This document shows positions 11,412 to 23,207 of a stretch of DNA of 64,000 nucleotides, in pieces. A model generated the notes under the pieces. That model did not search any database, was not told the DNA's origin, and saw nothing but the letters and a program-made list of their open reading frames with translations. This stretch comes from Isoetes taiwanensis. Lineage: Eukaryota > Streptophyta > Lycopodiopsida > Isoetales > Isoetaceae. The stretch is taken from the NCBI GenBank assembly GCA_021234155.1, contig JAJEKV010000006.1:25292369-25356368 (forward strand), written 5' to 3'. Every line of letters starts with the position of its first letter. Within the stretch, counting starts at the first letter, position 1. The position numbers and the translations under genes are program-made.

Positions 11412-11440
11412 CTAGTAATGGTGCCCAGCGTTGCTGGGCA
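11412..11440 (-). mobile_element. Helitron 3' terminus (hairpin plus CTAG)
   Basis: Read on the minus strand: TGCCCAGC, loop AAC, GCTGGGCA, then ACCATTA-type spacer, then CTAG followed by T. An 8-bp-stem hairpin a few bases before CTRR and insertion next to T are the defining 3' end of a Helitron. The element therefore extends to the right of 11412. Its 5' TC end was not located; 11441-14100 is the likely interior. Confidence 0.8.
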
Positions 11441-12059
11441 TAATTTAGAACCTGTAAGCGTTGGGAACATGAGAACCTATGCATTTTCCTATAGTAAACT
11501 TCTAGGCCATTGGAACTTTGCATTTGCATATACAATAACTTCTAAGCCATTGAATAATTTTGAGAACCTGTAGATTGCAAGTCCGGGCCATTGGATCATT
11601 TTGGGAACCTGTAGATTGCAAGTGACCATGTTTATGAGTTGTTGATGTTGTGTTCTAAATCTCATTAAGTCGCTCTCTCTTGTTGCTTATATATGAATGT
11701 GGATGTGTGGTGGCTATGATGTATTGCTGCTTGTATATGAATGTCGATGTGTGTTGTGGCTATGGATGCGTTGCACGTAACCTTTTGAAGGCATTGCATG
11801 ATTATGTGTAACCTTAGACATTTTGTTCATTATGTGCTACACCTTTATCTATAGCTACCTCTAGAAGTACTTTGCTCCTTTGATTAGAGCTACTTTAAAA
11901 ATACTTGACATTTTAATTCTGTTTGCAAATAAATAATGAAACATGTGTTCGTCTTTTGACAATCAAATATGAAAGATGGGCTTAGTGGATTTTCTTCATA
12001 TATGTATTTCATGTGTGCTAGTGTTAAATTTATGAAAAACTAAGTTCTTTTTTTAAGGC
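11441..12059. other. Likely Helitron interior, no gene
   Basis: AT-rich with several near-duplications, such as GAACCTGTAGATTGCAAGT at about 11571 and 11605, and TATATGAATGT with GATGTGTG near 11690 and 11737. No coding evidence. Confidence 0.4.
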
Positions 12060-12360
12060 TGGCATAGAAGAATGTTAGTGGAATTTCAACATTAACTTAT
12101 GTTTTTATGAGACATGGCATAGAAGAACGTTAGTGGAATTTCAACATTAAATCGTGTTCTCAGGTCCATCTCATCATAACACAACACTTCCATCTGTATT
12201 GAACCATCTCAACAACACAGCACTTCCATTGCAATATATCTGTATTAAAGAGGTCCATCTCATCATAACACAACACTTCCTTTTACAATATATCTGTATT
12301 GAACCATCTCAACAATACAGCACTTCCATTTTCCATTGCAATATATCTGTATTAAAGAAC
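12060..12360. repeat. Two adjacent imperfect tandem duplications
   Basis: GGCATAGAAGAAYGTTAGTG with its following 30 bp occurs at about 12062 and 12115. The block GGTCCATCTCATCATAACAC through CTGTATTAAAGA occurs at 12162-12250 and again at 12251-12357. Confidence 0.85.
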
Positions 12361-14104
12361 TGACAATTCTTGGTAATGATATAATAGGGCTTTTGCGTTT
12401 TTATTGCAAAGCTAGGGATTAGTTTTAAAGAAATTATGATATCCTGGGGAATGGATAAACAATATTAGGATAAGAAAGAGTGGTAAGGTTCTCTGTGTTG
12501 TATGGAAAAATAAAGCACTCCTTGAGAGAAGGTGATTATTGATGTTTATCTAGCTGCTGCACAATTTGTAACATAAACAAAATACAAAACCTACAAAGGG
12601 CAGACCTATCTCTTAGCTCAGCTTGGGTATCACAACATAATTTGGCCACTTAATATCACTAAATATATCGGCAGATAATTTGTCCAAATCAAAAGAATGA
12701 TACCAATTCAAATGCTAGGTACTATTTGCTGAAACTGACTGAAGGCTATAGCTGAAGGTGCAAAGTCCTACAGAGATTAGTTGTGTGCCATAGTCATGAA
12801 CCAGTATTCTTTGACATCTTATGAAGGTACTCTACCATCTCATGAAGGAAGCTAAACACAGAACCTACTCTAAAACTGCAGCAAATATCCAGTGACCCTA
12901 GCCGTTCCGAAATGCATTGTTGCAAAATGCATTATGTTATGGAAACCAAGGAATATCTCGAGAGCAATAAATCTGACTTTGCTTAGCATGAACAATGGCT
13001 ACAATACCTCCCATTGTAGCTTATGCCTTCAAGACAATAAACAATATGACTTTTTTTGCCCTAGCTAGCCCAGGTAACACCTTATCTGAAACCTTGCATT
13101 CTGTAAACATTGCAGTGCATTATGAAGGGGCTAGCTATTTGAACAAATTTAACAATCTAGAGATTGGCAACACCTCTAAAAGATTTGGTATAGGATATAA
13201 TAACTTCCAGCAGTGCAACACCTTGTGAATGTTTACCAGTAAAATTTTGTAGTGACTTGTAAAATCCCCTTTAGAACTGCATGGCAAACCTGCATCAACA
13301 ATGCCCTGTTAGAAAAGACAAAAGGAATTTTGAAATGCAGAATGAAACTTATTAGTTGATATGGTAAGATGGACCAAACACTAACATCCATGTGAAGGAA
13401 GGACAGCTCAAAAGGATAAATCCATCATTGGTCTTGCAAATGTGGTCTGTTGTTTGGTCTTGCAATTTGAATACAATTCTTCTGTCATGCCGTAGGTTTT
13501 CACAGCTTCTTGCGACCTTTGTTCCTGCGCTACAGACTTGAGCATTTCGCACAGATCACAGATGAGGAGAGAAAAACTTGACCCTCTTCCGTCCGTTCTC
13601 GAGTCTCCGATTCGAAGCCTGATCCTTGTGGTCTTTCTAAGCTTGGAATCGATCTTAGTCCCTGCACAAACTTAATCTCATAGCTTGTTAGTTCTTCCCT
13701 AAGCTCCTTTCCGGAGCTTTGCACCTTTCCGATGCCCTTTCAAACTGTCTACATATAAACAAAATGCATACGATTTCCAGGAAGCTTGACTATTCATAGC
13801 ATAGATGCATTAGAAAACTTCAAAAACGTTAGAATACTTCAGGGCCTCGAGCTTCTTGGAAGAGATGGGAGAGTCTACGAAACCCATAACTTCACAGAAA
13901 ATAAGCAGAGCTCTGCTCTTTTCGAAGCATGGGAGCTGCCGGTTCCATTGCCGCTTACCATTTTGGGCAAGCGCCTTGGGAAGGGACCAAGGAAGAGCAA
14001 CCAAGCACGAAATTGGCCAAGGCGGCTAGGGTTCGATGGTCTGCAAGGAAATCCAAAATTTTAAGTGAAATCTGGGCCGTCGAAAGTTTTAGGGTACACT
14101 AAAA
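12361..14104 (-). other. Possible captured gene 5' part, unidentified
   Basis: The right part (13480-14100) becomes GC-richer and, on the minus strand, begins with a leader-like stretch (ACCCTAAAACTTTCGACGGC) and short frames (13810-14004; 13530-13724, rich in Glu/Arg/Ser). The left part is AT-rich. This resembles the upstream end of a host gene carried by the Helitron whose 3' end is at 11412, but I do not recognise the protein and cannot place exons. Confidence 0.3.
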
Positions 14105-14145
14105 CTTTATAATAAAGGATAAAGATAAAGATAAAGATAAAAATA
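14105..14145. repeat. GATAAA microsatellite
   Basis: Runs of (GATAAA), then AAATAAAATTTTTATCC. It lies upstream of the LINE and could be an older retroposon tail. Confidence 0.85.
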
Positions 14146-14560
14146 AAATTTTTATCCTCCCAAAACAACGCTATTTGACATTGGGAAGCATATGCCAATG
14201 CCTTCGAGAAGCTCTAGTCTACATTTCGAAGCATCTCCCAATATCTTCAAGAAGCTCTATATAGACCCGTAAGTGTTTTATTTGCTATATGAAAGATCTA
14301 TCATGTGCTAATTAGTGGGGGGCTTTGGAAGTTCAAGCTCCAGCTAGCACGTCAATGCAGTTCGTCGCATTTGGAGTACCCAACTATAATGTAAAAAGGA
14401 ATCCATAAAAAATCCACTACAAAGATTCAAACAAAATTAAACATCGCATGGCATACACTCTCTATAAACTATTACGCACCATAATACACTGAAACCTAGT
14501 CTGACTTTTAGAAAAACTACAACACACCAAAACTCAGTATAATGACCTCATGCCCCCTTT
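14146..14560. other. Spacer upstream of the LINE
   Basis: Contains a near-repeat CATTTCGAAGCATCTCCCAA and AAGCATATGCCAATGCCTTC about 50 bp apart. Nothing else is seen. Confidence 0.4.
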
Positions 14561-15279
14561 CAGTCCCTTTGCTCCCAACCCTAATTTGGGCAGTCAGAGC
14601 ATACAAATTAATGTTGAGCTAGGCTCCAACATCTACCTGACATTGCTATAGCCCAACCAACTGCCTCTTGGCCTTGCCTAGCCAGGGCCACGCCTACCGC
14701 CTAGCCCTAGCCCCTGCCGGACTGATAAGCCCCTGCCATAGCCTACCTAAACCCTTTTTGACCTGCCATGGCCCAAGTCATACCCCAAGCCATGGCCACA
14801 GACACAGTCTCGTGTGTGGACCCACACTTGGTTGGTGAGCTACCTCAGACCACAGCAACCCATCCTGGGAAGGCCCAAACACACTAACCACCGGTTGACC
14901 CCACGCAGGCCGAGCCCTTTGGGGAAGACCATGAAGCGGGGCCACCAAGGAAGAGGCCTCGAGTAGGGAGGAGACGCGTCTTCCATGAAGGGGAGGCCCG
15001 AGCCAAGGCCCGGTCGACCCGACAGCGGGCCACACAGGCAATCTGCCCGGTCGAACCTTGGAGCCGCATCCAGCGAGGGTTGAGGCCAACGATGGCACGC
15101 CTTGGAGCCTCCCGACCAGGTGGAGAACATAACATCTCGGATGTTGCGCATTGGTTGGTGCCAAAAAGCAGCGAATCACGTAATTGGAGGATCGCACGAC
15201 GGGCGGCATGATGATAGCATCCGCTTGCTACAATTGGAAAGACAACAATACTGGCAGGAGCTTGCATATATGGGGGCAT

Positions 15280-15816
15280 GTAGACACCGTGTTGGCAGCT
15301 ATGGAAGCTGGGACGCAGGACAGGAACTGGGTAGAGTAGGAGACACTCGTAACCCTGTCTCGGATCCAGGCCGAGGTTGAGGAGGCTAAGGCCACGGTAC
15401 GAGGAGCACAGGCCGCCCTCCTGTCAGAGGTTGAGGAGGCCGCCACTATGAGACAAGGAGTCCAGGCTGCTTTGGAAGCTAGCCAGGCAGAACTGAGCGC
15501 TCTTCGGAGTAAGGATTTAGCACGAGATCGGGAGCTACAGGAGCTTCGGGCGGCCGTTGCCCAACAAGGCAAGGCATACGAGCAACTCTGTCATTGCACG
15601 CAGGAGATGGCAAGACATGACAACGTCTTGCAAGAGCTGAGCTCCAGACTCCGGAGAACAGAAACCACAGCAAAGAACACACCAACCCCGCGAACCCACC
15701 AACCTCTGAAAGTCCAACCGGAACATCTGATGCGGACACATCAGATCACGCTGGACCGCCACCACCCAGGCGCCGGCCATAGCCTATGCCTCACCCACCT
15801 CAACCAACACGGGTAG
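15280..15816 (+). pseudogene. LINE ORF1, coiled-coil nucleic-acid chaperone type
   Basis: Frames across this stretch are rich in Glu/Ala/Gln/Arg heptads: VEEAKATVRGAQAALLSEV before a frame change and AALEASQAELSALRSKDL after it, up to LQELSSRLRRTE. LINE ORF1 proteins form RNA-binding multimers through such coils. The C-terminus is Pro/His-rich and stops at 15816. No zinc knuckle or RRM was recognised. The upstream part needs a frameshift to join. Confidence 0.6.
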
Positions 15817-16384
15817 GCCTCCAGCGAACTCCGTGAACGAGAGCCGCGAAGGTGGAAGCGCAATGTGGTATCGAGGAGGAGGAGTCGGAGAACATCTCAC
15901 TTCGACTGCATTACGCATCTTTGATCGGATGATGTTCCCAAAGACTTTGTGACCATTGTAAAGGCCGAAGTCGTCATGGAATTGGCCCCCGGACGCCCGG
16001 GGTGGTCATCTTCCGCGATTGAGCGTGCAGTGGGTGGCCATCGTGATCGGGGCGGAAGTTGAAGGGGACGGCTACATGCGTTGGCGGGACTTGACCCCAA
16101 AGACAGACAAGGAGCGTGGAGGCGGGGTAAAAAGTCGGGGCGCCCACGCGGACATGGAGGGCGTGGGGGCTGGTCAGGGGAAGGATGCGGGAATTGAGGC
16201 TGCCAAGCTTGGGGATGCGAGGCCTCCAGCCCCTCGGAGGAGTCCCCTCGAGGGGGCCCCCAGGCATCCCACATCTTAAAGCTCCCCCGGGACCATCACT
16301 ACCGCCGGGACTGAAGTGGCGATGCACACACGCCCACTAAATAGGGGATCGATGCCTCGGCGTGGTATCACGGAATTGCCGTGG

Positions 16385-17330
16385 CTTCCCATGGCGAGAA
16401 AGGGGGCTTGATCTCAATTTTGTGTTGCCATGGACATGGACCTTATCTTCCTCATGGAAACATGGGAACATGTCCTGAGGCTACCGATTTGCGAGGATAC
16501 CCAGCTATCCGCCTTCAATGAGTGCAGGAAACGAGGACGGAGGAATTGCGTGTTACTACCGAACGTTTTGGCCCAATTGGTCTCCCTTGCAGGCGACCGG
16601 CACAAATGGATACGTAGATACCGGGTACGAAACGGCGATGGCACCCTCTCTTTGTGGCGACTTTGCTACTTCCCACATGCCGAGAGTAACTTTTACCACA
16701 CGCTTGGATGTGGGAGGGGGGAGCCTATGTCGATCTATATGATGACATCTGGCCGATCTGGAACAATTGGGCAAGGTCATGTTGCTTGGAGATTTCAATG
16801 CGCCGCCATGAGGCAGAGCAGATCCCAAAATTCGCACCTCTAGCCGAGGATGTGTTGCAAATGGACCCATGAGAGATGGTTTGGTCAAGGCGCCGGATGA
16901 CGCCGCCGGTGACACGGTATGGCCCGTACCGGCGTTCTTTGGGGCGTTATCTTTGACTGATCATTTGCAATGGGGCTACCACGGTGGCAGTCCTCCGGTA
17001 GCTTCACTTGTAGACATGAGAACGGCGGCACCGGTGTGGTGGATGCGTGCTAGCGGGCGAGCAATGCCTACACTTGATCACTCGCTTTAGTGTCGGGGAC
17101 GGTGGCGGACCAGGGAAGTAGACTTCGACCATCAGCCCCTGTTCTTGCAGATAGATTGGCAGGCCAACCGAGCACCCATTGCCACAACACCCCATGTACC
17201 ACGGTTTGTGCACGGACTATGATCATCGGTGAGTCTATCACGAGGGAGCTTGAGCATGAGCTGCCGGGAGTGCTGCAGCTCCCCACACTTCAACAGCAGA
17301 CGGCCCAGCTGACCCAGCTCCTTCTGAGGG
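16385..17330 (+). pseudogene. LINE endonuclease domain (AP/EEP type)
   Basis: Near the start is DLIFLMETWEHV, matching the FLxETW/H motif of LINE endonucleases. At about 16780-16800 is VMLLGDFNA, the GDFN motif containing the metal/active-site Asp-Asn pair. Between them an alternative frame gives GNEDGGIACYYR, equivalent to the GGVAxYYR strand of the fold. Several frameshifts separate the motifs. At about 17010-17090 the frame HENGGTGVVDAC fits the later part of the domain. The nuclease would nick target DNA for target-primed reverse transcription; this copy cannot be translated intact. Confidence 0.75.
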
Positions 17331-17343
17331 TAGGGGACATCAG

Positions 17344-17987
17344 GGATGCTTTTATTTATTTTCCCAATGCAAATTATATAGAATGGTTGGCGAATCTAAG
17401 GAGAATAAGATTAGTTTTAGTGGCGAATATGCTAAACTACCCATTTTTTTTTATAACTATTTGGCGAATTTGTTTGTTGTTGAAGCTTTAAAGTTTAGAA
17501 ATATAGGCTTGCTGAAGCTTTATAATATAGAATTATAGGCAAATACCACTCTTATCTTGGTGATAAAAACACAATATAAATGATCTATTTGTTTTTGTTT
17601 TTTGCTTCTACTCATATTAGTTTAAAACTTCGAGCATTTCTAGTTCATTCTCAACTCGAAAACATCAAATTCTTTGAAAATGAAAAGAAAAGCTCTTAAA
17701 TCCTCAAGAAAACTACAAATTTTTTTTTTGATGCTCTAAAACTGGTGTGCTTGGATTGATGCTCAGTGAATACTATACCTCAAGGGGCAAGAAGGTGTAG
17801 AATGGAGGCGAATCCACTCCTATCTGAGATTAGATTACAGGCGAATTACGTTCTTGGCGGGATGGCCTCCTATCAACTCGGGGCGAATATGCCAAAAAAA
17901 AATGGGCCACGTACACTACTCAACATTAGTGATGCAATTTTCAAAATCCTAAAATTCGGTTTTGGCGAATATTACGCCACTAAAATC
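17344..17987. mobile_element. 644-bp AT-rich insertion with seven GGCGAAT motifs
   Basis: An abrupt AT-rich block splits the GC-rich LINE. ATCAG flanks it on both sides (17339-17343 and 17988-17992), a candidate 5-bp or longer target duplication. The heptamer GGCGAAT occurs at 17389, 17422, 17463 near the left end and 17807, 17840, 17882, 17964 near the right end, all in the same orientation. Terminal inverted repeats are weak (GATGCTTTTA against GATTTTAG). There is no coding capacity. Subterminal clustering suggests transposase binding sites of a non-autonomous DNA element. Confidence 0.6.
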
Positions 17988-18399
17988 ATCAGCGGGGGAC
18001 ATATGTTTTGGGAGAGGCCGCTCGGCGATCCACGGGGGCTGCAACCACCTTCTCCCGCAATCACCTGGTTCGATGGCCAGATGCCGGAGCTGAAAGCGAT
18101 GGCTCCGCCAAGTGCTACACCCACCGATCATCGCCCTTGAGCCCTCAATCAATACAGCTCCTTCCTCAAGGCGAAGAAAGCCGAGGGTACCTTGAAGTGA
18201 GAACTCATATGAGATGTTTGGTCTACTAGACCGCCACCCTAGGGCCCTACGGAGAAAGGTCTTGAGTAAGCTGCACGACCCACGGGAAACATTACCCGGA
18301 ACAATGGGTGAGATACTTGCGGCCGGTGTGTATGACCCAATGGGAAGCCGGGCGGCCGGTACCTCCATGAACGGGCCTAGCGGGTCATTCTTGAAGGGG

Positions 18400-19600
18400 A
18401 TGTCATAATGGGCCACCAGCGCCTAACGGGGAAGGCGACAGATTTGGATGGTATGCGTGCGAGCTTCTCAAGTGGGCGGGCCCCAATGGTCTTGGGTTCT
18501 CCAAAGACTCTTCAACGGGGCATTGCAAGAAGGCTTCCCCCGCCTTTGGACTACCCGGTAGAGTTGTGCCCATATACAAAGCGGGGACCCCCAGCCCACC
18601 AACTATCGTACCATTATGGTGGGTTACGTCTTTGCCAAGTTGCTTAGGGATTCTTGAGCGGCCCGACACTTTGGGGCGAGAGGATGGAGAAGTCGCGGTC
18701 TCTCATGCGGCGGGCTTGGCCTGACATTCTACTATTGACCATATCTTCACTCTGCGAACACTCATAGAGGATAGCGGAATCAACGCCCGGAACTTGTCTT
18801 GTTGCTTTGTGGATTTCGCAAAGGCTTTTGACCACGATGCCTCGGGATAAGTTGTGGGACGATTGAGGACGGTTGGGGACCCCGTCGACTTCGAGAATGC
18901 TATATATACGGACTATCTGGCAGGCTTGCTCGATTCGTCTCACACCTGTCGGGGAGGCCGTTGTTAGTAGCATTGGGTGCGGGGGGCTGCCCTCTATCCC
19001 CGGCAGCTCTCCGGCTTGTACATTGACCGGCTAGAAGAATGGGTGGGGGAGGTGCTCGATTGATGCACCACATAATCCCAAGCAACTCATATATGCCGAT
19101 GATGTTGACTGCCGCATATATACCCCTGGAGGACATGCAACGCCACGGATGCTTTGGACACACTACGCCAATTCAGCGGCATGAGAGTTAACTTGGCCAA
19201 GGCGGGTGCTGGCGGTCCCATCATCGGCACACACGCCTTCCCTCATTCACTTACGAGGGCGTGGTAGTGGAGGTGGCTCGATCTTATAAGTATTTGGGCA
19301 TTGAGTTTTCTACTACCACACATTGGGATGCATCCATCGGGTTACGGGTCACTACAGGTTGGAAAGCCCACAGATGCAATGCAAAACAACATCCACAAGG
19401 CGGTATGCATGGGGTCACCGAGGCACACTTGTTCGGGGCCTTGGTTGAACCGGTCCTCCCTCTATGGGGAAGTGTGGGGGCCGGTGATATCCCTCACCAC
19501 TTGGAGCGATCTAGAGCAGTGCGAGAAGGCCTTCTTGGCCCGCACCAGGAGTGAAATCCACGGTCCCATATCGGATCTTGCTCGAGAGGCGGGCTTCCTT
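18400..19600 (+). pseudogene. LINE reverse transcriptase domain
   Basis: RT motifs in order, in several frames: GRVVPIYKAGTPSPPTNYRT at about 18559-18618; FVDFAKAFD at about 18808-18834 with the first catalytic Asp; GCPLSP near 18980; YADDV at 19092-19106, the intact catalytic box; VNLAKA near 19190; and YKYLGIEFSTTTHWDASI from 19288. Then LFGALVEPVLPLWGSV (19432 onward) matches the LFGALVxPVLLYG block after RT in this LINE clade. Frameshifts at several points make it a pseudogene, although the residues themselves are conserved. Confidence 0.9.
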
Positions 19601-19904
19601 CCATTCTGACGGGTACTGCTTATTTGGGCGTCACATTATTGACTTCCGGAAGGTGGTGGCTATGGATGAAGCCCGGCTGCCCAACCTTGCTTTGGCGGTG
19701 GCGATGGGCATAGCGACTCAAAGCCTCTTTGGAAAGACAAAGCAAGCCCGGTGATTCCAGCGATGGAATGTGCGGGCCTGCGGATGTGGACCCGGTGCAT
19801 ACAGAAGGAATGCTTGCCTTGAAGCGATACTTGGATGCTTGCTTCATGGCCAAGCTTTGGGATCTGAGAGGCCCATCACATGTCAAGGTGGCAAATTATT
19901 GATA

Positions 19905-20466
19905 GCGAGGGTTAATCCCATGCTCACGAGGGGCCCACACCACTACTGCGCACCCATCTACCCATGAAAAAAGCGGGGTGATTGCTTCCATTCGATGCAG
20001 GTGCACACCACCTCGCATTGAGGCGGGGAGATGGATTGAGAGCAGCGTGAGGGCGAGTTTGTCGGTCTTTGTCAGCGAGCCATTGAGGATGAAAGTCCCG
20101 CCCTCCGGGGCTGTCGGATAGGGGCTCGGTATGCTCGGTTAGTTGTGCCCCATCGGGCCACTGCATGAGCTCGAGCCCGCGACCTCTGTAGGCTTGTTGG
20201 GATCATTACCTGGGAGGTAATGGATCTGCGGGTTCGGTTATGCCCCGTAGGCATTAACCTCGGATGTACTTGTGATTATGTGTATATAAGCGTGCGGTAT
20301 GTCGGCATCCTTATTGCTACTAAGGTTTTTCCCCAAAACCGCCCGGTGAGGGTTTTAATCTGGTAGTATCGCTTTGCTCTCTCTTTGTACTTGGGTCCCA
20401 TAGGCCAGTTGGTCTCCGTGGACGATAAAATCATATTCTATTCTATTCTATTCTTATAAAAAAACA
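19905..20466 (+). pseudogene. LINE C-terminus, 3' UTR and tail
   Basis: VNPMLTRGPHHYCAPIYP and, after stops, LCQRAIEDESPALRGC parallel the better preserved copy at 7540-7770; the leading Cys/His residues are partly lost here. The 3' UTR follows, ending GGTCTCCGTGGACGATAAAA and then four TATTC units and AAAAAAA at 20436-20466. Confidence 0.75.
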
Positions 20467-21000
20467 TCATTAACAAAATTGGATTTGCCATTAAAGAACA
20501 TTAATAGAAGCTAGAAACCTTCTGCAATGGAAGTGCAACACCAAGGACACCATCAGAAAGACATGCCTAAGGGCATATATCTATTGCACCCACCACGCAA
20601 TCATAACATTTTAACCTGTAGCAAACAAACAGAGCAAATTTTGGTTTGAAAAATGTAGAGCAGTCGTACTTCACAAAAACATTAAGAATAGCTAGCTACC
20701 AGGTTTCTTCAAAAAATGTCTACTCATACAGCCAGTGTTAGCCAAATTTGTTGCAGTTGTCCTCCAGGACGCACAAGCTAGAATTGCTAAGGCCTACCAT
20801 TGCTCTTCCTTGCTCCTGCCAAGCAATAGTTGATATTTGAGTTCCATTTGAATGTGTTGTCTTATGCATAGGCTGATGGTTCTACTCAGTAGATCATGAT
20901 TATCCTTTGAGATTTTCTTCCCGCTTGTGTATTTGTATATCTGGATTTTGGCTTCGAGTTTCAATAAAGTTTGCCGTCCATTAAAAATAAATAAATAAAA
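20467..21000 (+). other. Spacer ending in a retroposon-like 3' tail
   Basis: 20467-20790 holds nothing recognised. 20830-21000 resembles a retroposon 3' end: TTCAATAAAGTTTGCCGTCC followed by AAAAATAAATAAATAAAA. It is different from the LINE tail 500 bp upstream. Confidence 0.4.
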
Positions 21001-21124
21001 TAGATTTACTCGTTCTCGTTGCTGAAGAGTTTAAATAGAATGAATATAATTATCCGACCACAAACGAGGATCGCTATCCATGCTTTAGATCGAACAATAA
21101 CTTGCATGTATGCCCATCCAACAG

Positions 21125-21190
21125 CTTTCAATACCCGGAGTCATTCCTCGTGTGAATATGCACCCAAACCAAAAGGAGCAGGGGGAATTT
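21125..21190. repeat. Truncated copy of the 9383-9699 MITE end
   Basis: Contains CGTGTGAATATGCACCCAAA followed by CCAAAAGGAGCAGGGGG, matching the right terminus of the MITE at 9383-9699 with erosion of the G-rich part. No matching left end was found nearby. Confidence 0.75.
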
Positions 21191-21944
21191 AATTCAAAGT
21201 TTTGATGTAATAGTTTGTGTGGATGTCGGAGGGATACGGGGCATGGAATAGCCATTAAATTGACTTTTACTTAAAGTCATGTCAATGTTGAACGTTAATG
21301 TTGTAACCCTATTCCTCTCTCAGATCTAGTGCCTCAGCTCCAACGTCTTTGTCTTAAAGCTTCAGCTATACCGAAAGAACCAAACCTCCAAGTTCTTAAC
21401 TGTGGATGCCACATGTTTAGTCGAGCCCCCCCTCCCCCCTCCCCAACACCCCCTTCCCACACCCTTCTCCCAATACTAAACTAAATAAGTTCTTCATGCA
21501 TGTGGAACTGTATTGAGTCTTGATGTATGACCTTGATGAACTTAAAGTGTGTTCCCATTGTGTAGATAATCTTATTGAATGATCTAACTCTTAAACATGC
21601 ATCCATTGCATATCACGGAAAGGAATGAACTCTTATAGTTGACTGTCTGGCCTAAGGACTTGTGTGCATGTGTTGATATGCTTCTAATTCTAGATGCCTT
21701 GAACCTATTTTGGCTCCAAAGTAAAAAACACATGTGATCTCCATGGACTAACCGAAGGGCATCAAATTGTAGAATGTCCGTCATAGGAAAGACTAGAAAA
21801 AAAATTATATGATATTTGAAGGGATGGGAATGTAGGTTTGACTGTCATTTTTTATCTACGGTATATCAACATAATACTTTGTATAATACAATATAGTATT
21901 TGTATTTGTATACAAGTGTTTGTAGTATGAGGGACTGCTTAAAG
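21191..21944. other. Spacer, nothing recognised
   Basis: AT-rich apart from a C-rich patch at 21428-21472. The minus-strand frame 21584-21784 shows no domain. Confidence 0.45.
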
Positions 21945-22830
21945 CCCGAAGATTCTATGAAGATTCTGTTAGATATGAAGATTCTCTTAGATTCTCTAAA
22001 ATTCCATCAAGATTCCCTTAGATTCTCAAAACTTTTAGGAAGATTCCCCTAGATTCCCAAAGATTCTCTTGAGATTCTCTTAGATTCTCCTAGATTCCCA
22101 AAGGTTTTCTTAGATTCTTAATGTTCTATAAAGATTCCCTTAGATTTTTTATATTCTATGGAGATCCCCCTAGATTTTATTAAGATTCCCAAAGATTCTC
22201 TAAAGATTCCCCTACATTCCAAAAGAATACCCCAAGATTCCTCTAGATTATCCAAGATTCTATCAAGATTCTCCTAGATTCTTCTAGATTCTCCAAGATT
22301 CCATTAAGATTCCCATAGATTCTTAAAGATTTTATGAAGATTCCTTTAGATTCTCCTAGATTCCCAAAGATTAATTTAAGACTTCCTAATATACTCTAAA
22401 GATTCCCCTAGATTCTAAAAGAATACTCTAAGATTCCTCTAGATTCTCCAAGATTCTATCAAGATTCTTCTAGATTCTCTAAGATTCCATTAAGATTCCT
22501 CTAGGCTCTTCAAGATTTTTTCAAGATTTCCCTAGATTCCCAAAGAAACGCTTGAGATTCCTATAGATTCTCTTGAGATTCCTCTAGTTCCCATAGATTC
22601 TATGAAGATTCCCCTAGACTCCCCAAGATTCCATCAAGTTTCCTCTAGGTTCTTAAAGATTTTATCAAGATTCCCTTAGATTCCCTTACATTCTCAAAGA
22701 TGCTCTCTTGAGATTCCCATAGATTCTCATGATATTCCTCTGAATTCTCTAAGATCCTATAAAGATTCTTCTAGATTCCCTCAACTTGCCATAGATTCCT
22801 TGAAACTCGAACATTCCAAAAAGATTCTTA
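21945..22830. repeat. Long degenerate AGATTC tandem array
   Basis: About 890 bp of irregular units of 11-20 bp built on AAGATTCCYYTAGATTCYC. Individual copies vary but the AGATTC core is kept. Related arrays occur at 7870-8110 (opposite strand) and 48520-48625 (same strand). Confidence 0.9.
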
Positions 22831-23200
22831 ATGTTCGATCATGTTGGCTCCAACTGCGACAAAATAGTGTCAAAGCACCACTCATTGGAAAGCTCTCGAC
22901 GAGAGGAATCCAACAGCATAGGTCCCACCTTCATTCGACCCCTCTACCGCAAGCTACGTGCTGTTGAAGGCGATTAAACGAAAGGAAGCTTCCTAGAATG
23001 TCCACTAATAAATGCTTTGCCACCTCATTACTTTTTTTTTATTAATAAGGGTGCCACCTCACCTCCTTTAAAAAAAATTAATCTTTATTATAATGTTTTG
23101 GCGTGGGTCTTCAATGGAGACCTAATTTGGACGGCTAGGATTTGATATGTTGTCGTATGGTTGAGATTTGATGCAGCACAATTTCGTGTTTAGGGTTATA
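22831..23200. other. Junction sequence between array and gene fragment
   Basis: No gene. The motifs GGACGGCTAGGATTTGA and TGGTTGAGATTTGATG near 23140 resemble the UTR/promoter-like sequence often seen at the edges of plant gene-capturing elements; this is a weak impression. Confidence 0.35.
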
Positions 23201-23207
23201 GCGCTCG

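Larger units (their letters stand above)
14640..20466 (+). mobile_element. Near full-length GC-rich LINE, decayed
   Basis: In order: a 5' region (14640-15270), a coiled-coil ORF1 (about 15290-15800), an AP-type endonuclease (16385-17100), RT (18400-19560), a C-terminal Cys-rich region (19905-20120), a 3' UTR and a simple-sequence tail of TATTC units then poly-A (20436-20466). It is much more GC-rich than its surroundings. Numerous small indels and stops break every ORF. A 644-bp AT-rich element interrupts it at 17344-17987. The 5' boundary is approximate. The same family is present at 7540-7899, and its 3' tail pattern recurs at 56560-56632. Confidence 0.85.

Noticed and set aside
14778..16327. 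Minus-strand frames of up to 143 codons
   Set aside because: Antisense shadows of the GC-rich LINE ORF1/endonuclease region.
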